Positions 44,405 through 53,982 are shown, numbered from the stretch's first letter. The stretch is DNA of 64,000 nt from Mesorhizobium_L sp035547755 (GCA_035547755.1 DASZUG010000070.1:1-64000), one strand, 5' to 3'. Made by a program: numbers and translations. The notes: a model not told the origin generated them from the sequence alone.

Positions 44405-45044
44405 TGGGCGTCAGGAAGATTTCGACACGCCTGTTCTGCGCGCGGCCCGCTTCCGTCGCATTGGTCGCCACAGGGTTGGCCTTACCGAAGCCCTGAATGG
44501 CGAAGCGGCGGCCGTCGATGCCCTGCGCCTGCAGATAGGAGGCGACGGACTGCGCGCGCCGTTGCGATAGCGCGAGATTGTAGGAATCGCTGCCGGTCGA
44601 ATCGGTATAGCCATCGACATCGACCAATGTCCGGTTGAATTTATGCAGCACCAGAGCGACGGAGTTGAGCGTGGGATAGAAGCCCTGCATGATCGCGTCC
44701 TGGTCCGTCTGGAAAGTGATGTTGGAAGGCATGTTGAGGATGATGCGATTGCCCTCGCGCGTCACGGATACGCCCGTACCGCGCAACTGGGCGCGCAATT
44801 CGGCTTCCTGGTTGTCCATATAGGCGCCGGCCGCACCACCGGCGAGCGCGCCGATGCCGGCGCCGATCAGCGCGTTGCGGCGATCGTTTCCGCCCGCCAG
44901 CAATCCAAGCCCGGCGCCCGCGGCTGCGCCCAGCATCGCGCCGCCAGCCGTGTTGGAAAGCTTCTGCTGGCCGGTATAGGGGTCCGTCGTGCAGGCGCCC
45001 AGAAACACCCCGGCCATTATGGCCACAACCATCCTGATTTTCAT
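44391..45044 (-). CDS. OmpA-family lipoprotein with glycine zipper
   Basis: A 217-residue outer-membrane lipoprotein (YiaD-like). Lipobox LGAC at about residues 15-18, a glycine-zipper region (TAGGAMLGAAAGAGLGLLAG, then GAGIGALAGGAAGAYMD) and the OmpA peptidoglycan-binding domain (about 105-215) with VDGYTDSTGSDSYNLALSQR and NRRVEIFL. It attaches the outer membrane to murein. No adjacent partner; it overlaps the PfkB gene tail-to-tail. Confidence 0.93.
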   Translation of the reverse strand: MKIRMVVAIMAGVFLGACTTDPYTGQQKLSNTAGGAMLGAAAGAGLGLLAGGNDRRNALIGAGIGALAGGAAGAYMDNQEAELRAQLRGTGVSVTREGNRIILNMPSNITFQTDQDAIMQGFYPTLNSVALVLHKFNRTLVDVDGYTDSTGSDSYNLALSQRRAQSVASYLQAQGIDGRRFAIQGFGKANPVATNATEAGRAQNRRVEIFLTPITEG

Positions 45045-45149
45045 CGAATCCCTCTCTTCGAATCAGAGTGCAATCAAGCAATAGTGGCGTAGCTGGTTTT
45101 TCGCGTAAAATAAGGCAGCCTCATCCGCTTCCTGCGATGCCGCCGCTTT

Positions 45150-46703
45150 TCACGTGGTAAGCGACTGGAAATACCCCGCCGGAGCCGCATCGAGTTCCGC
45201 CCAGTCGATCTCCTCCTCCAGGCGGTGATAGGCCTCATCGCCGATCGTCCCATCGGCACGGAGTTTCTCCAACAAAAGCCGCTGATGCCGGATAGCATTA
45301 AGGCGCAGTTCGTCATATTCCGTCGTACCTTGCGGGTTCTCGCTGTCCTTCGCGACGACCAAGGCCGCGGAATATTGCTCGCGCATGCTTACCGCCGCGC
45401 CGGCTTCCGTTGCGGGAAGGCTGTCTATCGCCGCCTGCAGGATCGCGACGCGGGCGCGTGACACGTCTTCCTCGACCGAACGATCGGCACCAAAGTTCAA
45501 CAGGCGCATCAGCGGTGCCAACGTCATACCCTGGATAACGAGCGTGCCGAGAACGACGCAGAACGCCGTAAGGACGATCGGATCCCGCCCCGGAAAATCG
45601 ATCGGCAGGGCGAACGCCGTCGCAAGCGTGACCAGCCCGCGCATCCCGCACCAGCCAACAAGCACATCGCCGCGCAGTTGCGGCGGAGACCCGCCAATGA
45701 GGCGCGGGTGCGCCGCTTTCCAGTTGCGGGCGACAACTCCGCAGGAAAGGACCCATAAAAGCCGCACCAGGACGACGGTCAGAAGAACCAGCCCGGCGAG
45801 GACGAAAGCCTCCGTCCGGCTCTCGCCCGAAAGCCGGTTCAGGATAGGCCCCGCCTGCAGCCCCATGAGCGCGAAGGCGAGGACGTTCAGGACGAAGACG
45901 GCGGTTTCCCAGACCGAATAGGAACTCACCCTGTTGCGCGCCGGCATGCGTCGCGGCCCGACCTGTGCCAGCGTCATCGCATAGGCGACCATGGTGATGA
46001 TCGCCGACAGCCCGACCCGCTCCGCGAGCAGCCAGACACCGAACGTGCCGACGAATTGGAGGACCGTTCCGCTCGCGGCATCGTGCACCGGCGTGGTGAG
46101 CAGGAGATAGAGGCGGCCCAGAAGATAGCCGGCAACGGCACTGCCGAAAGCGAAAAGGACGGTCGGAGCCACGTCGGAAACGGCCAGACTGCCGATGGTG
46201 GCGACGACCGCCATCCTGTAGATGAGAAGAGATGTGGCGTCGTTGAGCAGGCTTTCGCCTTGCAGGACAGCGAGGATGCGCCGAGGCGGCCGGAATTGGC
46301 CCAGAACGGCGGCAGCGGAGGCGGCATCGGAAGGCGCGACGATTGCGCCGAGCGCGATGGCCGCGGTGATCGGCAGACCCGCAAAGCGCCAGCCGACCCA
46401 CGCCACAGCGGCGGTCGTCAGAATGACCGCCACGATTGCCAACGATGTCAGCGATAGGGCATTGCGCACCAGATCTCGTGGCGAGGTGTCGAAAGCGGCG
46501 TCCAGAAGCACCGGTGCGATGAAGAGCGCCAGGGCAAGCTGCGGATCGATTTCCATCTTTGGTGCAAACGGCAGGAAAGCAAAGGCCGCGCCGGCAAGCG
46601 CCAGAAGCGAAGGATAAGGGACGCCGACGCGACGCGCAAAGCCCGTCAGGAGCACCGCGCCCAAAAGCAGAATCAGCGTGACCTCGAAAAGAGCCATCCG
46701 CAC
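45150..46703 (-). CDS. Na+/H+ antiporter, CPA1 family
   Basis: A 517-residue antiporter with about 12 membrane helices. The conserved CPA1 region APSDAASAAAVL (about residue 122-133, the N-D/P-S-D type ion-binding site), QGESLLNDATSLLIYR and GWCGMRGLVTLATAFALP are all present. The last 120 residues are a soluble tail. The start can be MRMALFEV or the third codon. It exchanges protons with sodium or potassium; the actual ion is unknown. The 292 bp upstream to the next divergent gene show no feature. Confidence 0.92.
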   Translation of the reverse strand: MRMALFEVTLILLLGAVLLTGFARRVGVPYPSLLALAGAAFAFLPFAPKMEIDPQLALALFIAPVLLDAAFDTSPRDLVRNALSLTSLAIVAVILTTAAVAWVGWRFAGLPITAAIALGAIVAPSDAASAAAVLGQFRPPRRILAVLQGESLLNDATSLLIYRMAVVATIGSLAVSDVAPTVLFAFGSAVAGYLLGRLYLLLTTPVHDAASGTVLQFVGTFGVWLLAERVGLSAIITMVAYAMTLAQVGPRRMPARNRVSSYSVWETAVFVLNVLAFALMGLQAGPILNRLSGESRTEAFVLAGLVLLTVVLVRLLWVLSCGVVARNWKAAHPRLIGGSPPQLRGDVLVGWCGMRGLVTLATAFALPIDFPGRDPIVLTAFCVVLGTLVIQGMTLAPLMRLLNFGADRSVEEDVSRARVAILQAAIDSLPATEAGAAVSMREQYSAALVVAKDSENPQGTTEYDELRLNAIRHQRLLLEKLRADGTIGDEAYHRLEEEIDWAELDAAPAGYFQSLTT

Positions 46704-46995
46704 TCCTTATCAATCCGGAACAAAACAGCGAGGCAGCATAAGCCGCGCCGAAGCTGGTCGCGACATATCTCTCCGCATCGGGAGGATTTTTTCAGCGGAC
46801 CGAGGAATCCAAACGAGCGCCGGCATACCAATCCTTCCGCGAAGCCGGCGGAAAACATTACGTCGATTTAATGTTCTCGGCGGATTCCTGCCGCATTTGG
46901 GATGATGTTTCAATGTTGTTCACGTCCCCGTTACAGGCGGAAACAATCCCACTTTCCGACTCGGGGAAAATAGAAAAAGCAGAAGGGATAAGGGG

Positions 46996-48177
46996 ATGAG
47001 ACCCTCACATTCGATTCTTGGAGCCATTGCCCTCACCAGCGGAATTGCGCTCGCCACGTCCGGCGCGTTCGCACAAAGCGCCGGTACCAACGCACCGACC
47101 GGCATATGGCTGACGACCGACTTTCCCGCGATGACGGAAACCGCGGGCAATTCCTTCACGGTCGACGTTTCCCTCTCGAACCACGGAATTCCACCGAAGC
47201 GCATCGCCCTTGCCCTCGACGGCCTCCCTGACGGCTGGACATACGAATTCGACGGCGACGGCAAACCGATCAAGGCTGCGATGGTCGGGCCGGGCCAGAC
47301 ACGCGACATCACGGTCAAGATAACGCCTGCCAAGGGCGCCGCGGAGAAAGCCTATCAGCTGACGTTAAACGGTACCGGCGACGGCGAGAAACTCTCCCTG
47401 CCGCTCGATGTCACGCTCGCCGCGCCGGCTCCTGCGGCGCTCAAGCTCGAGGCCAAGCTTCCGGCGCTGCGCGGTTCGGCCAAATCCAGTTTCGACTACG
47501 ATCTGACGGTCAAGAACGACAGCCCGCAGAATGTGACCGTCAATCTCGCCGCGCGCGCGCCGGCCGGCTTCGAGACAACCTTCAAAGAGGAATACGGCTC
47601 GCAGGAATTGACCTCGGTTCCGATCAAGGCAAACCAGTCGAAGGATCTGAAACTGTCGGTCAAGCCGCCGCAGGATGTGCCGGCCGGCCAATACAAGGTG
47701 CTTGTCGGCATGAACAGCGGTAAGGCGCAAGCCGAAACGCCAGTCGTTCTCGACATTACCGGCCAGCCGCAACTGGCGCTGGTCGGCCCCGGCGGAATGC
47801 TTTCGGGCAGCGCGGTTGCCGGCAAGGAGCACACTTTCTCCTTCACCGTCGACAATGACGGGGGAGCCGCCGCAAAGGACGTGGCGCTTTCGGCCAATGC
47901 ACCGTCGGGTTGGAAAGTGGACTTCGAGCCGACCAAGCTCGACCAGATCCCGCCCGGTGGAAAGGCGAAGGCGGAAATGCGGATCACGCCCGCCTCCAAC
48001 GCCATTGCCGGCGACTATTCGGTCGATGTGAATGCCGACGGCCAGGGCGCCTCCGACGATCTCAAATTCCGCGTCACGGTCGAGACGTCCACCGCCTGGG
48101 GCTTCGCGGGTCTCGGCGTCATCGGCGTCGCCGTTCTTGTCATGGCGGGCGCCGTGACGAGGTATGGCCGCAGATGA
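46996..48177 (+). CDS. NEW3-domain exported membrane protein
   Basis: A 393-residue protein with a signal peptide (cleavage near AFAQS, residue 27), three Ig-like/NEW3-type domains (about 30-145, 150-255, 262-365; each with the pattern AGxxxTFSFTVDNDG or SSFDYDLTVKNDS and ...GQTRDITVKITP) and one C-terminal membrane helix (WGFAGLGVIGVAVLVMAGAV). NEW3 domains occur in exported proteins next to ABC-2 transporters. It overlaps the next gene, an ABC ATPase, as ATGA, and the permease follows. The role is unknown. Confidence 0.88.
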   Translation: MRPSHSILGAIALTSGIALATSGAFAQSAGTNAPTGIWLTTDFPAMTETAGNSFTVDVSLSNHGIPPKRIALALDGLPDGWTYEFDGDGKPIKAAMVGPGQTRDITVKITPAKGAAEKAYQLTLNGTGDGEKLSLPLDVTLAAPAPAALKLEAKLPALRGSAKSSFDYDLTVKNDSPQNVTVNLAARAPAGFETTFKEEYGSQELTSVPIKANQSKDLKLSVKPPQDVPAGQYKVLVGMNSGKAQAETPVVLDITGQPQLALVGPGGMLSGSAVAGKEHTFSFTVDNDGGAAAKDVALSANAPSGWKVDFEPTKLDQIPPGGKAKAEMRITPASNAIAGDYSVDVNADGQGASDDLKFRVTVETSTAWGFAGLGVIGVAVLVMAGAVTRYGRR

Positions 48178-49118
48178 GCGACATCGTCATAGAGGCAAGA
48201 GGCCTCACGAAGCGCTATGGCGCGACAACCGCCGTCGACGGGCTGGACCTCGACGTTAAGGCGGGCGAAGTGTTCGGGTTGCTCGGCCCGAACGGTTCGG
48301 GCAAGACCACCACCATCCTCATGCTTCTCGGCTTGACCGAACCGACATCGGGAAGCGTAAGCGTGCTGGGACACAACCCCTTGCGCGAGCCTCTCCTGGT
48401 GAAGCGGGAAGTCGGCTATCTGCCCGATGCGATCGGCTTCTACGATCAACTGACCGCGAGGGAAAACCTGCGCTACACGGCAAAACTTTCCGGCATCCCC
48501 GCAACCGAGCGGGAAAAACGGATCGAAGAAGCGCTTCAGCGTGTGCGCCTCGGCAAGGTCGCCGATCGCCGGGTCAAGACCTTTTCGCGCGGGATGCGCC
48601 AACGCCTGGGGCTTGCCGAACTCGTCGCCAAGGGCTCGCGCATTGCCATCCTCGACGAACCGACATCCGGTCTCGATCCGCAATCGACACAGGAGCTTCT
48701 GGAACTCATCTCGTCCTTCGCCAGGGAAGGAATGACGGTGCTCCTCTCCTCGCACCTGCTTGCCATGGTACAATCGGTCTGCGACCGGGTGGCGCTCTTC
48801 CGCGAGGGCAAGGCGGGACTGATCGGCACGGTGCCGGAGATCGCCGGCAAGGTACTGGGCGGCGTCTATGTCATCGACGTCGAAGCCGAAGGGGCCGATA
48901 CGAAACGCGCCGTCAGCGGGATCGAAGGCGTGCGCGGCGTCACGCCGCGCAAGGGCGGTGGTGTCCAGATCGATGCGGACCGCGATCTGCGCGGCGAGGT
49001 CGCGGCGGCGGTTGTCGCGGCCGGCGGCAAGCTGAAGGGCCTGTCGATGAGCCAATCCAGTCTCGACGACGTCTATGTGCGTTATTTCAAGACCCAGGAG
49101 ATGGCCGATGCAGCGTAA
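48174..49118 (+). CDS. ABC transporter ATPase (ABC-2/NosF-like)
   Basis: A 314-residue ATPase with Walker A GPNGSGKTTTILMLLG, signature FSRGMRQRLGLAELV, and Walker B IAILDEPTSGLDPQ. The residues after 220 form a C-terminal extension typical for ABC-2 ATPases (NosF/CcmA-like). Start is the ATGA overlap with the NEW3 gene; the longer frame open from 47910 runs out-of-frame over that gene and is not real. The permease gene overlaps its stop by 11 bp. Confidence 0.94.
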   Translation: MSDIVIEARGLTKRYGATTAVDGLDLDVKAGEVFGLLGPNGSGKTTTILMLLGLTEPTSGSVSVLGHNPLREPLLVKREVGYLPDAIGFYDQLTARENLRYTAKLSGIPATEREKRIEEALQRVRLGKVADRRVKTFSRGMRQRLGLAELVAKGSRIAILDEPTSGLDPQSTQELLELISSFAREGMTVLLSSHLLAMVQSVCDRVALFREGKAGLIGTVPEIAGKVLGGVYVIDVEAEGADTKRAVSGIEGVRGVTPRKGGGVQIDADRDLRGEVAAAVVAAGGKLKGLSMSQSSLDDVYVRYFKTQEMADAA

Positions 49119-50061
49119 AGGCTCCGCCCTTTCGGGCATGTCCACCATCGCGTGGAAGGAAGCGGCGGACCATTTTTCCTCAGCGCGCTTCCATTTCGTC
49201 ATGCTGCTCGTGCTGCTCACCGCCTTCGGCGGTGTCTATGGCGCGATCGGGCAGATCAAGAACACGATCGGGCAGGATCCCTTCCTGTTCCTGAGGCTTC
49301 TGACGACGGCCAAGCAGCCGGTGCCCTCCTTCGTGGCCTTCCTCGGCTTCATGCTGCCGCTCGTCTCCATCGCGCTCGCCTTCGACGCCGTCAACGGTGA
49401 ATACGGGCGGCGCACGATGAGCCGCATCCTCTCCCAGCCGATCTATCGGGACGCGCTGCTTTTCGGCAAATTCGTGGGCGGCATGATCGTGCTGACGATC
49501 TCTTTGCTGACGCTCTGGCTGCTGGTGACGGGTCTCGGCATTCTCACGCTCGGCCTGCCGCCGAGCGGCGAGGAGATTGCGCGCGGGCTCTGCTTTCTCG
49601 TCGCATGCCTCGCCTACGCGGGCGTGTGGCTGGCGCTGTCGCTCTTCCTGTCGACCATCTTCCGGCAGGCGGCAACCTCGGCGCTTGCCGCGCTGGCGCT
49701 CTGGCTGGTCTTCTCGATCTTCTGGGGCATGATCGCCCACGCCTTGACAGTCGCGCTTGCGCCGATCGATCCGACCGACCCGATGACCCTCGTCAACGCG
49801 GTCGAGCTACAGACCGGGCTCGCCCGGATTTCACCGAATACCCTTTTTAGCGAGACTGCGTCGGCGTTGCTCAATCCGCAGACGCGCTCACTGGGACTGG
49901 TGTTCATCAATCAGCTGGAAGACGCCATTCCGGGAGCGCCGCTGCCCTTCAGCCAAAGCGCATTGCTGATCTGGCCGCAGCTCTCCGGCATGGTTGCTGC
50001 AATGCTTCTCATCTTCACTGCTGCCTATGTGACCTTCCAGAGGCAGGAAGTGAGGGCATAA
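49108..50061 (+). CDS. ABC-2 type permease (NosY/GldF-like)
   Basis: A 317-residue permease with six or seven membrane helices (examples FHFVMLLVLLTAFGGVYGAI, SFVAFLGFMLPLVSIALAF, FVGGMIVLTISLLTLWLLVT). The motif NGEYGRRTMSRILSQPIYRDALLFGKFVGG is the ABC-2 coupling loop (quoted in part here as NGEYGRRTMSRILSQP). The start is at 49108 with AGGAG upstream, overlapping the ATPase. Together with the NEW3 protein and ATPase it forms a three-gene export-type system; the substrate is unknown. Confidence 0.92.
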   Translation: MQRKGSALSGMSTIAWKEAADHFSSARFHFVMLLVLLTAFGGVYGAIGQIKNTIGQDPFLFLRLLTTAKQPVPSFVAFLGFMLPLVSIALAFDAVNGEYGRRTMSRILSQPIYRDALLFGKFVGGMIVLTISLLTLWLLVTGLGILTLGLPPSGEEIARGLCFLVACLAYAGVWLALSLFLSTIFRQAATSALAALALWLVFSIFWGMIAHALTVALAPIDPTDPMTLVNAVELQTGLARISPNTLFSETASALLNPQTRSLGLVFINQLEDAIPGAPLPFSQSALLIWPQLSGMVAAMLLIFTAAYVTFQRQEVRA

Positions 50062-50126
50062 GACGTGATCGCCACTGTGCAAACCGTGGCGACATCGAAA
50101 AACGGATCACGTCGAAAACAGGAGAC

Positions 50127-50160
50127 TGGAGCGGGATCATTTTTCCCGCTCCATCTTTTT
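50127..50160 (+). terminator. Terminator of the NEW3-ABC operon
   Basis: TGGAGCGGG-ATCATTTTT-CCCGCTCCA, a perfect 9-bp stem, followed by TCTTTTT. It lies 65 bp after the permease stop. Confidence 0.9.
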
Positions 50161-50202
50161 GATGAAAGGCAGCGGTTCCCCTCAAGCTCGGCTCATGCTT
50201 TG

Positions 50203-50310
50203 GTGCACCCTTCGAGGCTCGCTTCGCTCTCGCCTCAGGATGAGGACCGTTGGCGCATGACTCCCTCATCCTGAGGCGCTCGCCCAAAGGGCGAGCCTCG
50301 AAGGACGCAC
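50203..50310. repeat. Rhizobial intergenic hairpin repeat, well-preserved copy
   Basis: CGAGGCTCGCTTCGCTCTCG, CCTCAGGATGAGG, a central spacer, then CTCATCCTGAGGCGCTCG and GGGCGAGCCTCGAAGGACGC. The two halves are mutual inverted repeats, giving a long hairpin. It lies between the ABC operon terminator and the convergent cckA stop, and is related to the copy at 16073-16165. This is a widespread mobile palindrome type in rhizobia. It may double as a cckA terminator. Confidence 0.8.
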
Positions 50311-50337
50311 GGCGACGGCGACGGTTTAAATCCACCT

Positions 50338-52926
50338 TCAGCTTTCGAGCATCTCCTTCACACTCGTCGCCAGTTGCTTGAGCGAAAAGGGTTTCGGCAG
50401 GAAGCCGAACTGTGCATCAGCCGGCAAATTCCTGGCGAAGGCGTCCTCGGCATAGCCTGACACGAAGATGAAGCGGACGTCCGGGTTCATCTTCCGCAAC
50501 TCGCCAAGCAGGGTCGGCCCGTCCATTTCCGGCATGACGACATCGGAAACGACGATATCGATCTTGCCTTCGAGTTCCTTGTAAAGTTCCAGCGCCTCGA
50601 CGCCGGACGAAGCCTCATGGACGGTGTAGCCGCGCGACCGCAGCGCCCGCACGCCGCCCATGCGAACGGCATCCTCGTCCTCAACGAGAAGCACGCTTGC
50701 CGAACCGGAAAGATCCTGCGCCTCGGCTGCCTTTGCCGCGGCGGCGGGCGTCTCCGGCGCCGTGGCCTCGGCGGCGGCGCCTGTTTCGGCAGACGGCTTC
50801 GGCACATAGCGCGGCAGGAAGATGCGGAAAACGGTCCCCTTCCCAACTTCCGAGTCGCAGAAGATGAAACCACCGGTCTGCTTGACGATACCATAGACCA
50901 TGGAAAGTCCGAGCCCGGTACCCTTCCCCACTTCCTTGGTGGTGAAGAAAGGTTCGAAAATCTTCTTCATCACCTCCGGCTCGATGCCCGTGCCGGTATC
51001 CTCGGCCTCGACCAGCACATAATCGGCGGGGACAAGCTCGCGCGCGCCAAAAGCGGCGCATTCGTCGGCGGTCACGTTACGAGTGCGGATCGTCAGGTCT
51101 CCGCCGGCCGGCATGGCGTCGCGCGCATTGACGGTCAGGTTCACGATCACCTGCTCGAACTGGCCGATATCGGCCTTCACCGGCCAGAGATCGCGGCCGT
51201 GATCGATCTTGAGATGGACCTCATTGGTGGCGAGACGGGAAAGCAATGTCCTCAGATCGGCCAGAACATCGGTCAGGTTGAGCACCTCCGGCCGTAGCGT
51301 CTGGCGCCGCGAAAAAGCCAGAAGCTGGCGCACGAGCGATGCAGCCTTGTTGGCATTCTGCTTGATATTCATGATGTCCGGGAAGGACGGGTCGGACGGA
51401 CGGTGATTGGTGAGCAGCAGGTCCGACGCCATGATAATGGCCGTCAGCACATTGTTGAAATCATGCGCGATGCCGCCGGCAAGCTGGCCGACAGCCTGCA
51501 TTTTCTGGCTTTGCGCCATCTGCGCCTCGAGCGCCTTCTGCTCCGTCGTCTCCACGGCATAGACGATCGCCGCCTCTTCCGCGCCTTCGCCAGCGCCCGA
51601 ATCCGCCACCGCGTTGACATAGAAGCGCACATGCCGCTCGGAATCGTTCGGCAGAACCGTGTCGATCGGCTGTATGTCGGCCTGATGCTGCTTGGCCCGG
51701 TCAAGGGCCTGGGAGAATTGCGCACGATCGCGCTCGTGGATCACGGCGTCGAGCCTGACCCCCTTGTCGATCGCGTCATGATCTATTTCGCTGCCGAAAA
51801 GCAGCAGGAAAGGCGCATTCGTGCGCAAGATGCGGCCGTTTGCGTCCACTCCGGCGATCGCCATCGGCGTGGAATTGAAGAAACGCGTGAAACGCACTTC
51901 CGCGGCGCGGAGATCGCCGGAGGAATCCTCGCCCTGCATGCGGTTCAGGACGATCGTACGCGTCGATCCCGGCGCGCCCTCACGGGTCGCCGTCACGCGA
52001 TGCAGGAAGCGAACGGGCAGCGCCTCGCCATTGACGGTCGCCAGGTCGAGATCGACGACCGCGTTGCGGGTCGAGCCGGGATCGGCTTTCACCGCCCTGA
52101 TCAAGGCCATTCCGTCGCCTGCCACGATTTCCGACATAGAAGTCGCCCCCGGCGTGAAGCTGGCAAGGTCGATGCCGAGCCATTCGGCAAGGGTGGCGTT
52201 GATGTAGGTTACGCGCCCATCCGGATCGGCGGCGAAAAAGCCGGCCGGCGCGTGATCGAGATGGTCGATCGCCTGCTGCAGATCGAGGAAGAAACGCTCC
52301 TGTTCGGCGCGCTCGCCCGAAATGTCCGCCAATTGCCACGCTAGCAAAGGTTGGCGGCGTCCCGGCACGTTGAAAGCGCGCGCTTCGGCCCGATACCAGC
52401 ACGCGCCCGACGGCGCTCCAGGCCTCAGCGATTGGGAAAGGCGGAATTCTCCATCGCCGGCCTCGCCATCCCTCAACCCGGCCGCGATCGGCCCGATAAC
52501 AGGAGAAGCTTCGGGGCTGTCGGCCAAAAGTCCCTCGACCGTCTTGAGATCGGTCGGAGAAGCGGCTCCCGTCATTTCAGCATAGGCCCTGTTGGCGTAG
52601 ACGATGCGCCCCTTAAGATCGGTGACGACCAATCCAGCACCCATCGAACCGACAAAGGCCTTGAAAAGCTCCTCGCCCGTGGACCGCGGTGCCAGCTGGA
52701 CGAAACCCATCGCGCTGGCGAAAAGATAGCCGATGCCGATCATCGCCAGGATGCCTAGAATGCCAAGCAGAAAGGAGTCGCCGAGATCGGCCCGGAACAA
52801 GACGAAGATGAAGGCGGCGGTGGTGAGGGCGACGATAAAGGCGATGAGGCGCGCGATCACACCGGGTCCCGCCGCCTGGTCGACGATCGGGTCCGGATAG
52901 AAATCTCCGCGGGTTTCCCTGGCCAT
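50338..52926 (-). CDS. cckA: Hybrid sensor histidine kinase/response regulator CckA
   Basis: An 862-residue essential cell-cycle kinase that, through ChpT, controls phosphorylation of CtrA. Two membrane helices (about 23-44 and 50-72) are followed by three PAS-like regions (about 85-205, 220-335, 340-465). The kinase core has GIAHDFNNVLTAI with His488, the N-box VNARDAM, DTGTGIEP and FFTTKEVGKGTGLGLSM. A C-terminal receiver carries Asp795 in SDVVMPEMDG and Lys845. Architecture and the HDFNN motif are characteristic. The start MARETRGDFYP has AGGGGACAG upstream; a 55-codon in-frame extension is not needed. It is divergent from the FliO-like gene. Confidence 0.95.
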   Translation of the reverse strand: MARETRGDFYPDPIVDQAAGPGVIARLIAFIVALTTAAFIFVLFRADLGDSFLLGILGILAMIGIGYLFASAMGFVQLAPRSTGEELFKAFVGSMGAGLVVTDLKGRIVYANRAYAEMTGAASPTDLKTVEGLLADSPEASPVIGPIAAGLRDGEAGDGEFRLSQSLRPGAPSGACWYRAEARAFNVPGRRQPLLAWQLADISGERAEQERFFLDLQQAIDHLDHAPAGFFAADPDGRVTYINATLAEWLGIDLASFTPGATSMSEIVAGDGMALIRAVKADPGSTRNAVVDLDLATVNGEALPVRFLHRVTATREGAPGSTRTIVLNRMQGEDSSGDLRAAEVRFTRFFNSTPMAIAGVDANGRILRTNAPFLLLFGSEIDHDAIDKGVRLDAVIHERDRAQFSQALDRAKQHQADIQPIDTVLPNDSERHVRFYVNAVADSGAGEGAEEAAIVYAVETTEQKALEAQMAQSQKMQAVGQLAGGIAHDFNNVLTAIIMASDLLLTNHRPSDPSFPDIMNIKQNANKAASLVRQLLAFSRRQTLRPEVLNLTDVLADLRTLLSRLATNEVHLKIDHGRDLWPVKADIGQFEQVIVNLTVNARDAMPAGGDLTIRTRNVTADECAAFGARELVPADYVLVEAEDTGTGIEPEVMKKIFEPFFTTKEVGKGTGLGLSMVYGIVKQTGGFIFCDSEVGKGTVFRIFLPRYVPKPSAETGAAAEATAPETPAAAAKAAEAQDLSGSASVLLVEDEDAVRMGGVRALRSRGYTVHEASSGVEALELYKELEGKIDIVVSDVVMPEMDGPTLLGELRKMNPDVRFIFVSGYAEDAFARNLPADAQFGFLPKPFSLKQLATSVKEMLES

Positions 52927-53123
52927 TCTGTCCCCTGCCTCGTGCCGCGAAAAGCCGTTGTCCGTTTTCTCTGCTTGAATCACATTCTTTTCATGCGCGA
53001 AAGGGCTTGCAACGAAAAGGCGGGGAAATCCTCCCTCTCCCGCCCGAAACATCCAAACTTGCGGGTTTCGCCACGCACGTTCTAAAGTCATTGCAGTACA
53101 ATCGGAGAATGCGGAGGTTTCCC

Positions 53124-53951
53124 ATGCGGGCTTGGTTCGAAAACATAGCCGGACCGCAATATGCTACGGGAGTGATGTGGACCATCGCCGCGCTGATCCT
53201 TCTGCTGATCCTGCTGGTCCTGGCGCGCATCATCCGCAATCTCACCGCGGGAACATTCGTCGCCGGCGGACGCAATCGCCGAACGAGGCTTGCGGTGATG
53301 GATGCCGCAGCCGTCGACAATCAGCGGCGGCTGGTGCTGGTCAGGCGCGACGATGTCGAGCACCTGATCCTGATCGGCGGCCCGACGGATGTCGTCGTCG
53401 AGCAGAACATCGGTCTCCCTGGATCCGCAGAAAGAAACCATGTTCGTGCGGAAGAACCGGTCGCCGCCGCGCCGCCTATCCACGCGGTCCCACCGAGACG
53501 GGAACGACCGCCTGCGGCAGCGGAACACCCCCGTTCCCCCCAACCCGTGGAGAAGCCGGAGCCGGATGTTCCGGTACCGCCAGCGCCTCCGCCAAAGCCC
53601 GTCTCGGAGCCGTTCGTCATTTCCAATACCGCCCCTGCCGCGCCCGAACGGCGTGTTGAAGGCCCGTATTCCCCATCGACCTCGGCGCCACAAGAACCGC
53701 CGCGGAACGCCGCACGCGGCGAAGCGGGCGTGGAAGAGGAGTTCCATCCGGCGCCGCCCGTGCAACCAGTTCTGCCGGCGAAACCTACGGCAGCGCCGCA
53801 AACTCCCGCCACCGACATAGACCGTGCGCTTGCAAAGGAAATCGAGACCGCGGCGGTGACGAAGCCTGTGTCGGAAACGCCCGATCGTCCGAATACGCTC
53901 GAGGATGAGATGTCGCGCCTGCTCGGCGAACTCTCCCGCGAGCGTGGATGA
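53124..53951 (+). CDS. FliO-like membrane protein with proline-rich tail
   Basis: A 275-residue protein. A single membrane helix at about 15-36 (GVMWTIAALILLLILLVLAR) is followed by the small FliO-like domain (LAVMDAAAVDNQRRLVLVRR, DDVEHLILIGGPTDVVVEQNI in part). Then about 150 residues of Pro/Ala/Glu-rich linker, and a short helical C-terminus (LEDEMSRLLGELSRERG). FliO belongs to the flagellar export gate, but there are no flagellar genes here and this version is a stand-alone protein in Hyphomicrobiales. It is divergent from cckA. The start MRAWFENIAG has GGAGG 6-7 bases upstream. Confidence 0.82.
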   Translation: MRAWFENIAGPQYATGVMWTIAALILLLILLVLARIIRNLTAGTFVAGGRNRRTRLAVMDAAAVDNQRRLVLVRRDDVEHLILIGGPTDVVVEQNIGLPGSAERNHVRAEEPVAAAPPIHAVPPRRERPPAAAEHPRSPQPVEKPEPDVPVPPAPPPKPVSEPFVISNTAPAAPERRVEGPYSPSTSAPQEPPRNAARGEAGVEEEFHPAPPVQPVLPAKPTAAPQTPATDIDRALAKEIETAAVTKPVSETPDRPNTLEDEMSRLLGELSRERG

Positions 53952-53982
53952 GGATGGCTCGCGCCGGCGACCCTGGCAGGGT

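Noticed and set aside
50203..50310. CRISPR-like or insertion-sequence remnant
   Set aside because: A single long inverted repeat without spacers or transposase; it fits the rhizobial palindrome type instead.
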